DNA from: Coriobacteriaceae bacterium
GTDB lineage: Bacteria; Actinomycetota; Coriobacteriia; Coriobacteriales; UMGS124
Assembly (NCBI GenBank): GCA_019421015.1
Contig: JAHZGC010000020.1
Span: 1,333-65,332 of the forward strand
Direction: 5' to 3'
DNA: 64,000 nt
A program made the position numbers and the translations under genes. Of this stretch, positions 23,862 through 32,755 are shown in pieces. The notes under the pieces are model-generated. The model saw nothing but the letters and a program-made list of their open reading frames with translations. It ran no database searches and had not been told where the DNA came from. Position 1 is the stretch's first letter. The number at the start of each line of letters is the position of its first letter.

Positions 23862-24242
23862 TTAAGCACGCGACGAGATCGCCGCATACACGTCGGACGG
23901 CAGCCAGCGATGGCCGAACCCCAGCACCTCCGTTACGCCGCCATTGCGGCGGTATACGACACGCATGTTTGCCGGAACTCCGTTTTTCCTCTCGCTCTGA
24001 AAATGGAACGAAGACCATCCTTCAAAAACGCCAGTCAGAGGCGTCCCCTCCACCTTACCGGCAGCCAGCTGTTGTATCGCCCGCGCCACGTTGGCGACGG
24101 CGCAAGCAAACGGCTCTTCATCCGCAATAGCCGTAGCAAGCAAGATAACGTCGTCGGCAACGGAGTCGGGATTCATACGAACACCGCGGATTCCCGCAAC
24201 CGTTTGGATGGCTGCCCGCAAAATATCGGCATCAATACTCAT
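23862..24242 (-). CDS. RelE/ParE-like toxin candidate
   Basis: 126 residues. The C-terminal part (GWSSFHFQSERKNGVPANMR, then VVYRRNGGVTEVLGFGHR) resembles the beta-sheet of RelE/ParE-fold toxins, preceded by a longer helical N-terminus than usual. The start overlaps the stop of the upstream Phd-like antitoxin gene in an ATGA junction, typical of toxin-antitoxin pairs. The toxic activity itself is inferred from context. Confidence 0.65.
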   Translation of the reverse strand: MSIDADILRAAIQTVAGIRGVRMNPDSVADDVILLATAIADEEPFACAVANVARAIQQLAAGKVEGTPLTGVFEGWSSFHFQSERKNGVPANMRVVYRRNGGVTEVLGFGHRWLPSDVYAAISSRA

Positions 24243-24595
24243 ACCGCCGCCCTGTTCTGCGCGCCAGCAAGACGGTCCTCCAGAGCCGCCATGGCCGCCT
24301 GTTGCAACTCCACGCCCTCCGCCCAGCAGGAATCCTCTAGGCGCCCGGCATAAAGGCGTTCAACCTCCGACTGCTCCAGGGCGTTTTCTAGTTCCCGAAG
24401 CTTCCATGCCTGCTCGTAAAGAAACTCGTAGTCCTCGTAGGAGAGAACCACGGACTCGGGCTCGTTGCGGTCCATTACCAGCTGAGGCGCCTCTTTGGCG
24501 CGCCGCTTGACCTCCGGAAAGCGTTTCGCAACGGCGGTTGAAGACGTCATCTGCGCGCGGGTAAACGCCGGACTAGCTCCCAGCATATCAATCAT
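24239..24595 (-). CDS. Phd/YefM-type antitoxin
   Basis: 118 residues: N-terminal DNA-binding part (TSSTAVAKRFPEVKRRAKEA, then QLVMDRNEPESVVLSYEDYE), the prevent-host-death signature, followed by a helical toxin-binding tail. ATG after AAGGAGGTTGAT. First gene of the pair; it probably represses its own promoter in the A/T-rich stretch 24600-24680. Confidence 0.8.
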   Translation of the reverse strand: MIDMLGASPAFTRAQMTSSTAVAKRFPEVKRRAKEAPQLVMDRNEPESVVLSYEDYEFLYEQAWKLRELENALEQSEVERLYAGRLEDSCWAEGVELQQAAMAALEDRLAGAQNRAAV

Positions 24596-24617
24596 ATCAA
24601 CCTCCTTATACGAGTGA

Positions 24618-25007
24618 TTAAGAATATACCATAATTAAATACATATCATAACATCCTGCTTTTATCCCTATATAAGTACCGTCATGCCCATGCAAGCAAC
24701 GCAATGCACGATATCGCCCCATGGCGTCGCGTCGGAACCACGCCGGAGCAGGAAGCGCCAGTACGCTGACTTGGTCGGAAATCGCCAACGCCACGCACAC
24801 GAGATACAGCCCATGGCCTATGGCAGCCCCTCCAAGCAGGCGCCGCCGGCCGAGGCGCAAAGCCTCCCAGCCCACGGTGAACACGACGGGAAGCGCCACG
24901 CTGGCCACGCAGTTGAGGGCGACGAGGACGCTGGGGGAGAAAAACCCGCTCCCCCGTGCGGCCCAAACGGACCCCAGGAGCACCCCCATAGCGATGACGG
25001 CCGTCAA
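24618..25007 (-). pseudogene. Membrane-protein fragment, probably from a 12-TM LuxR regulator
   Basis: The first 80 residues hold three hydrophobic helices like those in the membrane half of the neighbouring LuxR regulators, then the sequence turns into low-quality, Cys/His-rich residues with no HTH. No convincing ribosome site. Best read as a remnant. Confidence 0.4.
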
Positions 25008-25036
25008 CGTCCAAGGGATGCACCCGCCTCCCGGGT

Positions 25037-25189
25037 GGGATTCTGAGCGTCAACGACACGGCCATCGAGTCGTTCCTGGGCATCAGCGGCGGCGTGATGC
25101 ACGAGTTCTACGCGGGCTCGATCGCCCACGCCGGCGTGACCGGCCTGCGGGCGGCCGGCGCCGCAGCCCAGGCGGCCCAGACGGCGTAA
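25037..25189 (+). pseudogene. Possible C-terminal remnant of a flavoprotein
   Basis: A short open stretch ends NDTAIESFLGISGGVMHE, FYAGSIAHAGVTGLRAAG and a poly-Ala tail. The Gly/Ala/His pattern resembles the C-terminal FAD-loop helix of the reductases in this window, but no start or N-terminus exists. Assignment is tentative. Confidence 0.3.
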
Positions 25190-25273
25190 GGTCGCCCGGC
25201 ACACCTCGCAAGCACGTAATTAAAGACGCGCGCGAAGCTGAGGTCTCCACCAGAGCTCGGCTTCGCGCGCGGG

Positions 25274-26777
25274 TCATCCTTGCGGCCGCGAAGCGTCTCC
25301 GTGCGCATCCAGCAGATCCATAAGCTCCTGCCGAGAATGAACGCCGAGCTTCTTGTAGAGCGTCTTCGCGTAGGTCTTGACCGTGTTCTGCGACAGTGAG
25401 AGCTTCTCCGCGGCAAATGCGATGCTGCGCCCTTTGGCAAGATAGGCCATCACGGACGCCTCCCGCTCAGAAAGACCGTAGAGCTCGACAACGACCGCCT
25501 CGGCATCTGCGCGCACATCGGAGCGAAGGGCGGTCTTGTCCCCCCTGGGAGAAGCCATCCCGAGGGGACGCCAAGCCTCTTAAACGGCCCCCCAGTCCCA
25601 GCGAGAGCACCATAAACATGACGTAGAGCACCGACAGGGATCACCACCAGCACCACCGAACCGTTCGGCACGGTTCGGTACAGCGCGTCACCAAAAGCAA
25701 CCCCCGCCGTAAGGCCGATGTTGCCGCTTATCAGCAAAAAACGGGACCGTGCGGCAAAACGTGCGATTTCCCCGTACGGTGGTACATAGATAGGCGACCA
25801 AAAGGCTTACAACCCTAAATACCACCTCGACCACCACGTTATAAGCCCCCAGGCACCACGTCCCCACAAACGGGAGCGCCAGAGATGCCGTGGCCACCAG
25901 AGTAAACGCCGCCTGGAACACAACGGTAAAATCCGCACGACGCGGAAACGCCAAAATCACCAGCGAGGAGATCAGAACAGACGCGGTCAGCGCCCCCAGA
26001 TGCCCCAAGAGCGTCTGGACGTCTCCCGAAGAGACCTCCGCTCCATGGAACAGAACGGGCCCGGACGCCCCAAAAACAAACCCCAGCGCCATCACGGCAA
26101 AAAACGCGCGACGGGCCATGGTCAGGGCGCTTTTTGCATCGCGCTCGTCTGGGTCAAAAAACGACGAGACGCCCAGTTCACCGCCGTGGCCCTGGGGATT
26201 CATGACCTCAGCCATGCATCCCCGCTCCATCCACAGGGCCACCACGACGCACGCGGAGCAGGCAACCAGGCGCGCCACGGAAGGCATAACTGCGAGGACG
26301 GCAAACAATCCGACGCCGACCAGCCACGAAAGGATGATTGCCGGACGCGCGACATGCTGGCCACGCCGAGCATAGAGATACAGCCAGGTGAAGCTCCCCA
26401 TGCCAAACCCGCACCCCATGAGCGTTCCCGCAACGGCACTCATCACCGTGAACGAGGCCGCGAAGGAGGCCAGCGCGACCCATGCGACGCCCGCGCAGAG
26501 CATGGCCGCCTGCACGGCGTACAACATGCCGATCATCCGGTCAAACGACCGCAGGTCTTCCCGCCGACGCCACAAAACGGCAGCCATCGCCAGGCACGCC
26601 ACGACGGCAACAAGCTGAAGGGCGTAGTTAAAGGAGTCGGTTCCGCGATTGCCGCGCGTGAGGAACAGCGTGTCGGCAAAGAGGACCGTGAGCCGCACTC
26701 CCCACTGCACGCCATAGCCCAGGCATTTGGGGTCGAACCCGCCACTCGCCCGTTTGGCCCGACCTTCCTGATTCACC
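25274..26777 (-). pseudogene. 12-TM LuxR-family regulator broken by three frame changes
   Basis: The GTG at 26777 follows AGAGGGAAGCG. Membrane helices run in one frame to about 25740, a second frame continues (LLISGNIGLTAGVAFGDALY), a third gives VLYVMFMVLSLGLGGRLRGL, and the HTH (GLSEREASVMAYLAKGRSIA, then TVKTYAKTLYKKLG) is again in another frame to the stop. The shifts fall at a T6 run (complement of 25736-25741), near CCC at about 25640, and at a G6 run near 25545. All behave as one extra base. It would control the reductase at 27057. Confidence 0.75.
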
Positions 26778-27056
26778 GCTTCCCTCTCTCCTCCCAGCGA
26801 AATATGTAGACGATTGTAGCATGGGATGTATAAGACCTTCGAGGGAAGGACTGAATGATCTTGCTTGTATATAACGCATTCTACCTGGCATTTTGTTTTT
26901 TCACCCGTTGCGGGTGGAGCGCTTACCCCCGCAGGATGTGAGGCCGGGGGCACCCCAGCGTGCTTCGATAAGGACATGCCCGCAGCCCCCGGCAGGACGT
27001 CCGCCAAACAGGCCGCGGGCCATCCGATACCCAAAGGCAAGAAAGGACCCCTGCCC
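26778..27056. promoter_or_regulatory. Divergent LuxR/reductase control region
   Basis: A/T-rich stretch with GCATTCTACCT at 26876-26886, also found at 38706-38716 between another LuxR-reductase pair in the same orientation. A TATATAAC element directly precedes it. ACCCG, TTG, CGGGT forms a short dyad about 25 bases after the box. Confidence 0.5.
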
Positions 27057-28652
27057 ATGGACGATTCGCTCAGCAGGCGTTCGTTCGTCGCAGGCACCGC
27101 CGCCGTCGCCGCGGCCGGCATCCTTGCCACTCCCCTCGTCCATACCGAGGCCGCCCTGGCATCCGAGGCCCCGGTCGAGGAACTCCAGTGCGACATCCTG
27201 GTGTGCGGTCTCGGCGCTTCGGGCGTGACCGCTGCCGTCGCAGCCGGTCGCGAGGGCGCCAAGGTCATCGCCATCGAGACCGCCCCCTCCCTCGAGGGTG
27301 CCGGCGGGTCCACCCATTGCACCGCCCCCGCCATGTTCGGCTCCAAGGCCCAGAACGACGCCAACCCCGACGTTCCCGTGACCGAGCAGGAGGCCTTCGA
27401 GTACATCTACCCCCTGACCCACTATCAGGAGAACGGCGCGCTGCTGCGCGAGATGATCCGCCGCAGCGCCGTGGTGGTCGACGAGCTCGTGGCCGCCGGC
27501 ATGCCCTTCATGTTCGCCAACACCACCGTAGACGCCGACGCCCCCTTTAAGAACAAAGTCGGCTGCCTCTACCAGGTGCGCGGCGCCGAGCGCGGTGCCA
27601 TCTGGGAGCAGATGATGGCCGACGCCGGCGTCGAGGTCCACTACGGTACGACCGCCGAGAGCGCGCTGGTGGGCGACGACGGGACCATGGCCGGTGTGCG
27701 TTGCGCCACCGACGACGGTTACGTGGACATCTACGCCGCCTCGACCATCCTGTGCTGCGGCGGGTTCATCTCGAACCCCGAGATGGTGGCCCAGTATTGC
27801 GGCGGCGCCAAGCTGCTCTCGTGCGGCATGCCCGCCGACAAGGGCGACGGCACGAAGATCGCCCTTTCCCTGGGCGCCCAGATGGGCAAGAACTTCTCGA
27901 CCTCGGTCAACGAGTTCGGCGGGTCGAACGCAAAGGCGGCCCCCCAGGACGCCCGCGGCGCCACCGCCGAGTGCAACACCGCCCTGCGCCTGCAGATCCT
28001 GGGCCTGCCGGTGTTCGACACCCACGGCGACCGCTTTATGGACGAGGGCATCATGAACGGCCACGTTATGTACAGCGCAGAGCCGCTCATCCGCAACAGC
28101 ACCTACTACGCGCTGTGCGACCAGGCCTTCATCGACCGCATCAAGAGCGAGCCCTACGGCAACTTCATCGACTCATCGGAGCCCACCAACGTGGCAAACA
28201 TGCTCGTCGACCTGCAGCTCGAGAACATCGAGGCCGACGTCGACGCCGACGTCGAGGAAGGCTGGGCCGCCAAGGGCACCCTGGCCGAAGTCGCCGCGGC
28301 CTTTGGCCTCGAGCACCTGGAGGAGAGCGTCGCCCAGTACAACGCCTATTGCGAGGCCGGTCTCGACGAGCAGTTCTACAAGACGCCCGAGTACCTGATT
28401 CCCATGACCCAGGAGCCCTTCTACCTCATCGAGTACAACCCCGCCGGCTATCTCACCATGGGCGGCATCAAGTGCGACGCCGGCTGCCGCGCCCTCGACG
28501 CCAACAACGACCCGGTCCCCCACCTCTACGTGGCCGGCACCGACGCCGACCTGTGGAGCGTGCCCTACGTGCTGGGCGGCTCGGCCCACGGCTTCTGCCT
28601 CTCCTCGGGCTGGCTCGCCGGCGAGACGGCCGCCAAGGACCTGCAGGCGTAA
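27057..28652 (+). CDS. Tat-exported FAD-dependent reductase
   Basis: 531 residues. Tat signal LSRRSFVAGTAAVAAAG with cleavage near ALASE. The Rossmann motif is ILVCGLGASGVTAAVAA, where the usual GxGxxG is kept as GLGASG, followed by GAGGSTHCTAPAMFGS. The active-site region is GDRFMDEG. C-terminal FAD loop VPHLYVAGTDADLW. No FMN domain. ATG after AAGAAAGGACCCCTGCCC. A strong terminator follows, so it is monocistronic. It groups with flavin reductases of organic acceptors; substrate unknown. Confidence 0.88.
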   Translation: MDDSLSRRSFVAGTAAVAAAGILATPLVHTEAALASEAPVEELQCDILVCGLGASGVTAAVAAGREGAKVIAIETAPSLEGAGGSTHCTAPAMFGSKAQNDANPDVPVTEQEAFEYIYPLTHYQENGALLREMIRRSAVVVDELVAAGMPFMFANTTVDADAPFKNKVGCLYQVRGAERGAIWEQMMADAGVEVHYGTTAESALVGDDGTMAGVRCATDDGYVDIYAASTILCCGGFISNPEMVAQYCGGAKLLSCGMPADKGDGTKIALSLGAQMGKNFSTSVNEFGGSNAKAAPQDARGATAECNTALRLQILGLPVFDTHGDRFMDEGIMNGHVMYSAEPLIRNSTYYALCDQAFIDRIKSEPYGNFIDSSEPTNVANMLVDLQLENIEADVDADVEEGWAAKGTLAEVAAAFGLEHLEESVAQYNAYCEAGLDEQFYKTPEYLIPMTQEPFYLIEYNPAGYLTMGGIKCDAGCRALDANNDPVPHLYVAGTDADLWSVPYVLGGSAHGFCLSSGWLAGETAAKDLQA

Positions 28653-28684
28653 AGGCAGGCACACACTCGCACGCCCGCGCCATC

Positions 28685-28726
28685 AAGGGCTTCTCCCCTG
28701 CTCAAACCGTGGGGGAGAAGCCCTTT
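28685..28726 (+). terminator. Terminator of the 27 kb reductase
   Basis: AAGGGCTTCTCCCC (28685-28698) pairs perfectly with GGGGAGAAGCCCTT (28712-28725), a 14-base stem with a 13-base loop followed by TTTG. It lies 33 bases after the stop codon. Confidence 0.8.
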
Positions 28727-28844
28727 GTGATGGGAGGCCACGCAGCCGGCGGGGCTAAGTGCGCGGGAGACGCTTGCCCACGGACCACCAGCGGACCGGG
28801 CAAGGCAGGCACCGCACACACTTCATACGCCCCCGCAACCGATC

Positions 28845-28859
28845 ATACCCATGGGGTAT
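28845..28859. promoter_or_regulatory. Dyad upstream of the HipA-like gene
   Basis: ATACCC, ATG, GGGTAT: a perfect 6-3-6 dyad about 40 bases before the chosen start. It is a candidate operator, although no HipB-type repressor gene lies next to it. Confidence 0.35.
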
Positions 28860-28899
28860 CATGGCCCCCAAGCACCAGACCCTCAGACCGGGAGGCACC

Positions 28900-30078
28900 G
28901 TGGCGGTTCCCGAGACCTACACCCTCATGTGCAAGAACCACCGCGTCGCGCGCTTCTCCTACACGCGTCGCACCCGCACGGCCCGCCTGCTCGAAGTGTG
29001 TGACGGTAGCCGCTGGGCGCCCCCCGGTGCCTGCGGGCCCGACGGGCAGGTCGACGCGCTCAATCTCAACGGCTGGGTCTCCATGCGCTACGTCCCCCAC
29101 ACCCGCGAGGGGCTCTCGGGCCTTCTGCGCGAGGCGGGGTGCGAGAACCCCGCAGACCTCATGTTCTCCTCGCTCGGCCTCAATCTGTCGGACCAGTATT
29201 GGTTCTTGCCCGACAGCATGGAGCTCGACTGGCACGATATCAACTACTTCGAGAACCCCTACGTCGACGGCCGCCCCAACGGCATAGCCACCGCCCCCGC
29301 ATGCGCACTCTTTGGACCCATGACCTCCACAGGCGGCCAGGTGGTGAAGTGGTGGGAGCGCCGCGGCACCCAGAACTACCTGGTCAAAGGTGCTACGGCC
29401 TACAACCACGAGCCGTTTGCGGAGCTGCTGGCCACCAAGCTCTACGAGCTCGTCCTAGAACCCGGCGATTACGTGCCCTACGGGCTCGAATGGTCAGACG
29501 GAGAACCGCGCTCGGCGTGCCCCTGCTTCATCGACGCCTCCACCGAGCTAGCCACCATGGATGACCTGGTACGACGCTACGGAGACGAAAACGACCCCGC
29601 AAGAACGTCGCGGGCGACCTATATCGCGCTGCTCGAACGCCAAGGGGTCCGCGACGCACGGTGCGCCATCGACAAGATGCTGGTCTGCGACTTTCTCATG
29701 GCCAACGCCGACCGCCACGAGTACAACCTCGGGGCGGTTCTCGATGTGGAGAGCCGCAAGATCCTGCGCGTGGCCCCTATCTACGACAACGGTCGTGGGT
29801 TCTTTTACGGTGCGCGGCGCGAAGATCAGCTGGCAAGAGGGTTGTTCGAGTACGTCTCCAACCCGTTCGAGGCAGAGCCGCAACGCCAGCTTGAGCAGGT
29901 AGAGGACTTTGGGTGGCTGGACCTGGGGCGACTCGCGGGATTCGCAGACGTGGTCGAGGACGTGCTGGCCGGCAACGAGCTGCTCCCAAGCTGGTTCGCA
30001 GGAGCAGCGGCACGGCAGTTCGAGCTGCGGGTGGAGCAGGTTGGGCGGGCGGCGGAGAAGAGCAAAACGTCGCCATGA
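28900..30078 (+). CDS. HipA-like protein kinase, without HipB partner
   Basis: 392 residues. Kinase-fold features of the HipA group: ATP-binding region YLVKGATAYNHEPFAE, catalytic loop ANADRHEYNLG (Asp and Asn conserved) and metal motif YDNGRGFF. The N-terminal 150 residues differ from classic HipA and resemble the short-N-terminus form common in Coriobacteriia. GTG at 28900 has CGGGAGG four to five bases upstream; an ATG at 28861 is an alternative. No HTH antitoxin gene is adjacent, so the toxin role is unproven. Confidence 0.7.
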   Translation: MAVPETYTLMCKNHRVARFSYTRRTRTARLLEVCDGSRWAPPGACGPDGQVDALNLNGWVSMRYVPHTREGLSGLLREAGCENPADLMFSSLGLNLSDQYWFLPDSMELDWHDINYFENPYVDGRPNGIATAPACALFGPMTSTGGQVVKWWERRGTQNYLVKGATAYNHEPFAELLATKLYELVLEPGDYVPYGLEWSDGEPRSACPCFIDASTELATMDDLVRRYGDENDPARTSRATYIALLERQGVRDARCAIDKMLVCDFLMANADRHEYNLGAVLDVESRKILRVAPIYDNGRGFFYGARREDQLARGLFEYVSNPFEAEPQRQLEQVEDFGWLDLGRLAGFADVVEDVLAGNELLPSWFAGAAARQFELRVEQVGRAAEKSKTSP

Positions 30079-30095
30079 TGAAACGCCGTCTACAT

Positions 30096-31484
30096 CTACC
30101 CCCAATCGACAAACGACGGCGGTGCAAAGTCACCCGGCTTCGTAGCAACCTCCAGCTCGGAACCCAGGCACAGCGTCATATACAGCGGAAGATAGTAGAC
30201 GCTCTTTCCCAGGCGCTCCTCGCGCGAAACATTATGCTCGGAGAGCACGTAGGCCTCGTCAATAGCATACTCTTGGGTGCCAAGTAAATTGTTCAAAGCC
30301 GTATGCAGCTTGTAGTCTTTGCCCGACTTAACCTCGATAGGGATTATCGACCCTGCACCGGTCTCGATGAGAAAATCGACTTCGCCCTTGCGGTTGTTGT
30401 TGTAGTAGCACAGCTCGTATCCGGCCGATTTAAGCTCCTGAGCGACTGCGTTCTCGTAGACGGCGCCAAAGTTGACCGAGCGAGAACCTTCTATAACGTC
30501 CATGGCGATCACGTTGGGATAGCGCACCATGAGCAGGCCCACATCCGACGAGTAGAGCTTGAACTTCCTGCGCTCCAGGCTACGTCGCAGTGGGCGTGAC
30601 GGCTCGGTCGCCAAGCAGGTTGGCAACGCCACTCCCGCCCCGGCAAGCCACTCGAAATCGTCCTCGAACCGCGCGTAGGTGGCCCCTTGTTTGAGCGACC
30701 CCAGAACAAACCGCTTGTTGACCTTCGCCAGCTCGCCCGGGAGCGCCTGGTAGATGGCCTCCACAAAAAGCGACCGTCCGTTGGCGTAGCGGATGATGTC
30801 GGCACCGTATTGGCTCACGATATCGGACTGCACCTCGCGCACCGCCGCCAAGTCGTTCTTCGAGTCGATGAACCTTTGAACGACCTCGGGCATTCCCCCG
30901 ACCACGATAAAGAGGCGGTACAGCCGCACAAGGCGGTCATGGAGGGCCACCTCAAGAGGACGTTTATCGCGATAGGCCGCGCGAATCTCGTCAATCACGC
31001 GGGCAGGTACTTGCAAGGCCCAGCAGAACTCCTCGAAGTCCAGGGGATACATGCGCTCCTCGTGCAGGTATCCCACGGGAAACGAGCGGATCCCCCGGAG
31101 CTCGACCCCCAGCAGCGACCCCGATAGAACCAGGTCGAAGCGGTCCTGCTCTACAAGGAACTTCGCCACCGTGAGCATATCGGGACTCGCTTGAATCTCG
31201 TCAAAGAAGACAAGCGTCCGGCCAGCGTCGAGCGGCTGTTTGGACAGCAGCGAAAGGCGCGTCACCAGCTCATCGCTGTCTTGCGCGGCAGTCAAAAGCG
31301 ATGCGGCGTCCTCGTTGTCCAGGAAGTTGACCTCAATGTAGTTCGCGTAGTGCTGGCGGGCGAACTCGCGGACCGTGAACGTTTTGCCCGTCTGCCGCGC
31401 GCCGCTCAGCAAAAAAGCCTTGGGCCTCTCGCCCTGCGCAGCACGCCATGCCTCAAGGCGAGCAGCCATCTTTCTTGCCAGCAT
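30096..31484 (-). CDS. AAA+ ATPase with DUF4143 domain
   Basis: 462 residues. Walker A SGARQTGKTF (about residue 27), Walker B LVFFDEIQ, then a winged-helix region and a C-terminal DUF4143 with a PD-(D/E)xK-like core (GEVDFLIETG, IPIEVKSGKDYK). The family is widespread, often horizontally moved, and of unclear function. ATG after AAGGAGGACCTT. Convergent with the HipA-like gene and preceded by three 33-bp-spaced repeats. Confidence 0.85.
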   Translation of the reverse strand: MLARKMAARLEAWRAAQGERPKAFLLSGARQTGKTFTVREFARQHYANYIEVNFLDNEDAASLLTAAQDSDELVTRLSLLSKQPLDAGRTLVFFDEIQASPDMLTVAKFLVEQDRFDLVLSGSLLGVELRGIRSFPVGYLHEERMYPLDFEEFCWALQVPARVIDEIRAAYRDKRPLEVALHDRLVRLYRLFIVVGGMPEVVQRFIDSKNDLAAVREVQSDIVSQYGADIIRYANGRSLFVEAIYQALPGELAKVNKRFVLGSLKQGATYARFEDDFEWLAGAGVALPTCLATEPSRPLRRSLERRKFKLYSSDVGLLMVRYPNVIAMDVIEGSRSVNFGAVYENAVAQELKSAGYELCYYNNNRKGEVDFLIETGAGSIIPIEVKSGKDYKLHTALNNLLGTQEYAIDEAYVLSEHNVSREERLGKSVYYLPLYMTLCLGSELEVATKPGDFAPPSFVDWG

Positions 31485-31500
31485 AAGGTCCTCCTTGTAG

Positions 31501-31578
31501 CTAGTACAGAAAGAAACATGTCCATTATTGTAGCTAGTACAGAAAGAATTGACCCCAAAACGGCATCTAGTACAGAAA
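31501..31578. repeat. Three direct repeats at 33-bp spacing upstream of the ATPase
   Basis: CTAGTACAGAAA starts at 31501, 31534 and 31567, exactly 33 bp apart. The third copy contains the LysR stop codon, and the first two look like tandem duplications of that 3' end. They occupy the promoter region of the ATPase and may be operators. Confidence 0.6.
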
Positions 31579-32499
31579 CCCCTCCCCCAGCGGCGCGGGC
31601 CAGCTGCCGCGCAGACGCTCGACCACCTCGGGGCGGCCGCAGTACTCCACAAACGCGCGCAGGCCCGGGTTGGGGTTGCTGGCGCGCCACGCCACCACGA
31701 TCTCGCAGGTAAAGTCGAGCCCGCTCACCGGCACCCAGGTGAGCGCGGGGTTGCCGGCGATGGCCAAGAAGCGCGGCATCGTGGCCACCCCCATGCCCGA
31801 GGCCACCATGGCGATCGCGTCGTCCACGCTCTCGGTCATCTTGATCTGCTCGCGGCGCAGGCCGTTGGCTACCAGCTGCCGGTACATCGAGTCCATGCTC
31901 GCCGACCGGTGGCCGTTCATGTAGACCGCGTCGTCCTGCAGGTCCTGCACCGTCACGCTCGCCCTACCGGCCAGCGGATGCCCGGAGCTCATGGCCGCAC
32001 AGAAGTAGCGTTCGGCAAAGAAGGGCACCGTCGCAAGCTCGGGGCGCAGGTCGGTCTCGTGGACCTCCACCAGGGCGGCGTCCAGGGCCCCCGAGGCCAC
32101 CATCTCGGCCAGCTGCTGCCACTCGGCCACGCGCACGCGCACGTCGAGCCGGGGCTGTTCCTCGCGCAGCCCCTGAAACAGCGCTGCGAACGCCGTGAGT
32201 GCGCCGTGGTAACCGATGCGCACCAGCGAGGCGCGCCCACCGTGCACGCTGCGGGCCCGCGCGAACGACTCGTCGTAGACCGACAGGATGCGCCTGAACC
32301 CCTCGAGCATCACCGTGCCCTGCTCGGTGAGCGACACCCGGCCCTTCTCGCGCAATAGCAGTTCCAGGCCCGTCTCGCGCTCGAGCTCGCGCATCTGCAC
32401 CGACATCGCCGGCTGCGAGACACCCACCTCCTCGGCCGCCCGGGTGAGGTTCAGGTGCTCGGCCACGCTCACAAAGCAGCGCATCCTAAACAGGTCCAC
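31567..32499 (-). CDS. LysR-family regulator
   Basis: 310 residues. N-terminal winged HTH (MRCFVSVAEHLNLTRAAEEV, GVSQPAMSVQMRELERETG) and a periplasmic-binding-like effector domain. GTG start after GGAAGG. It is divergent from the reductase at 32756, the usual arrangement for a LysR activator responding to the enzyme's substrate. Confidence 0.9.
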   Translation of the reverse strand: MDLFRMRCFVSVAEHLNLTRAAEEVGVSQPAMSVQMRELERETGLELLLREKGRVSLTEQGTVMLEGFRRILSVYDESFARARSVHGGRASLVRIGYHGALTAFAALFQGLREEQPRLDVRVRVAEWQQLAEMVASGALDAALVEVHETDLRPELATVPFFAERYFCAAMSSGHPLAGRASVTVQDLQDDAVYMNGHRSASMDSMYRQLVANGLRREQIKMTESVDDAIAMVASGMGVATMPRFLAIAGNPALTWVPVSGLDFTCEIVVAWRASNPNPGLRAFVEYCGRPEVVERLRGSWPAPLGEGFLY

Positions 32500-32755
32500 G
32501 AGCCTTCCCGCCCTTCTCGCCGTGCTTCTCCATTGATGGCGATTTTACTGCGATGAGCTGGTACTATAAATCCTCTTTATGGCTGGATGAACAAGTTTCA
32601 GCTCCCTTCTGGGCCAAAGAGCCGTAGGCTTCTTCCCAGCATCGCAGCCTGCGGACAACCCGGGAGCCGCAGAGAGGCGCACAAGCCAAGCCCCGCTGCC
32701 GATGCCGCCCATCACGCTTACAAGAATCCATACAGGAACTAAGGGGATGCGAATC

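Noticed and set aside
23570..24130. Repeat protein reading GRESRGSVH across the 51-bp array
   Set aside because: 51 is a multiple of three, so any motif yields periodic peptides. The frame lacks a ribosome site, runs into the antisense of the toxin gene, and the analogous 41-bp array cannot be coding.
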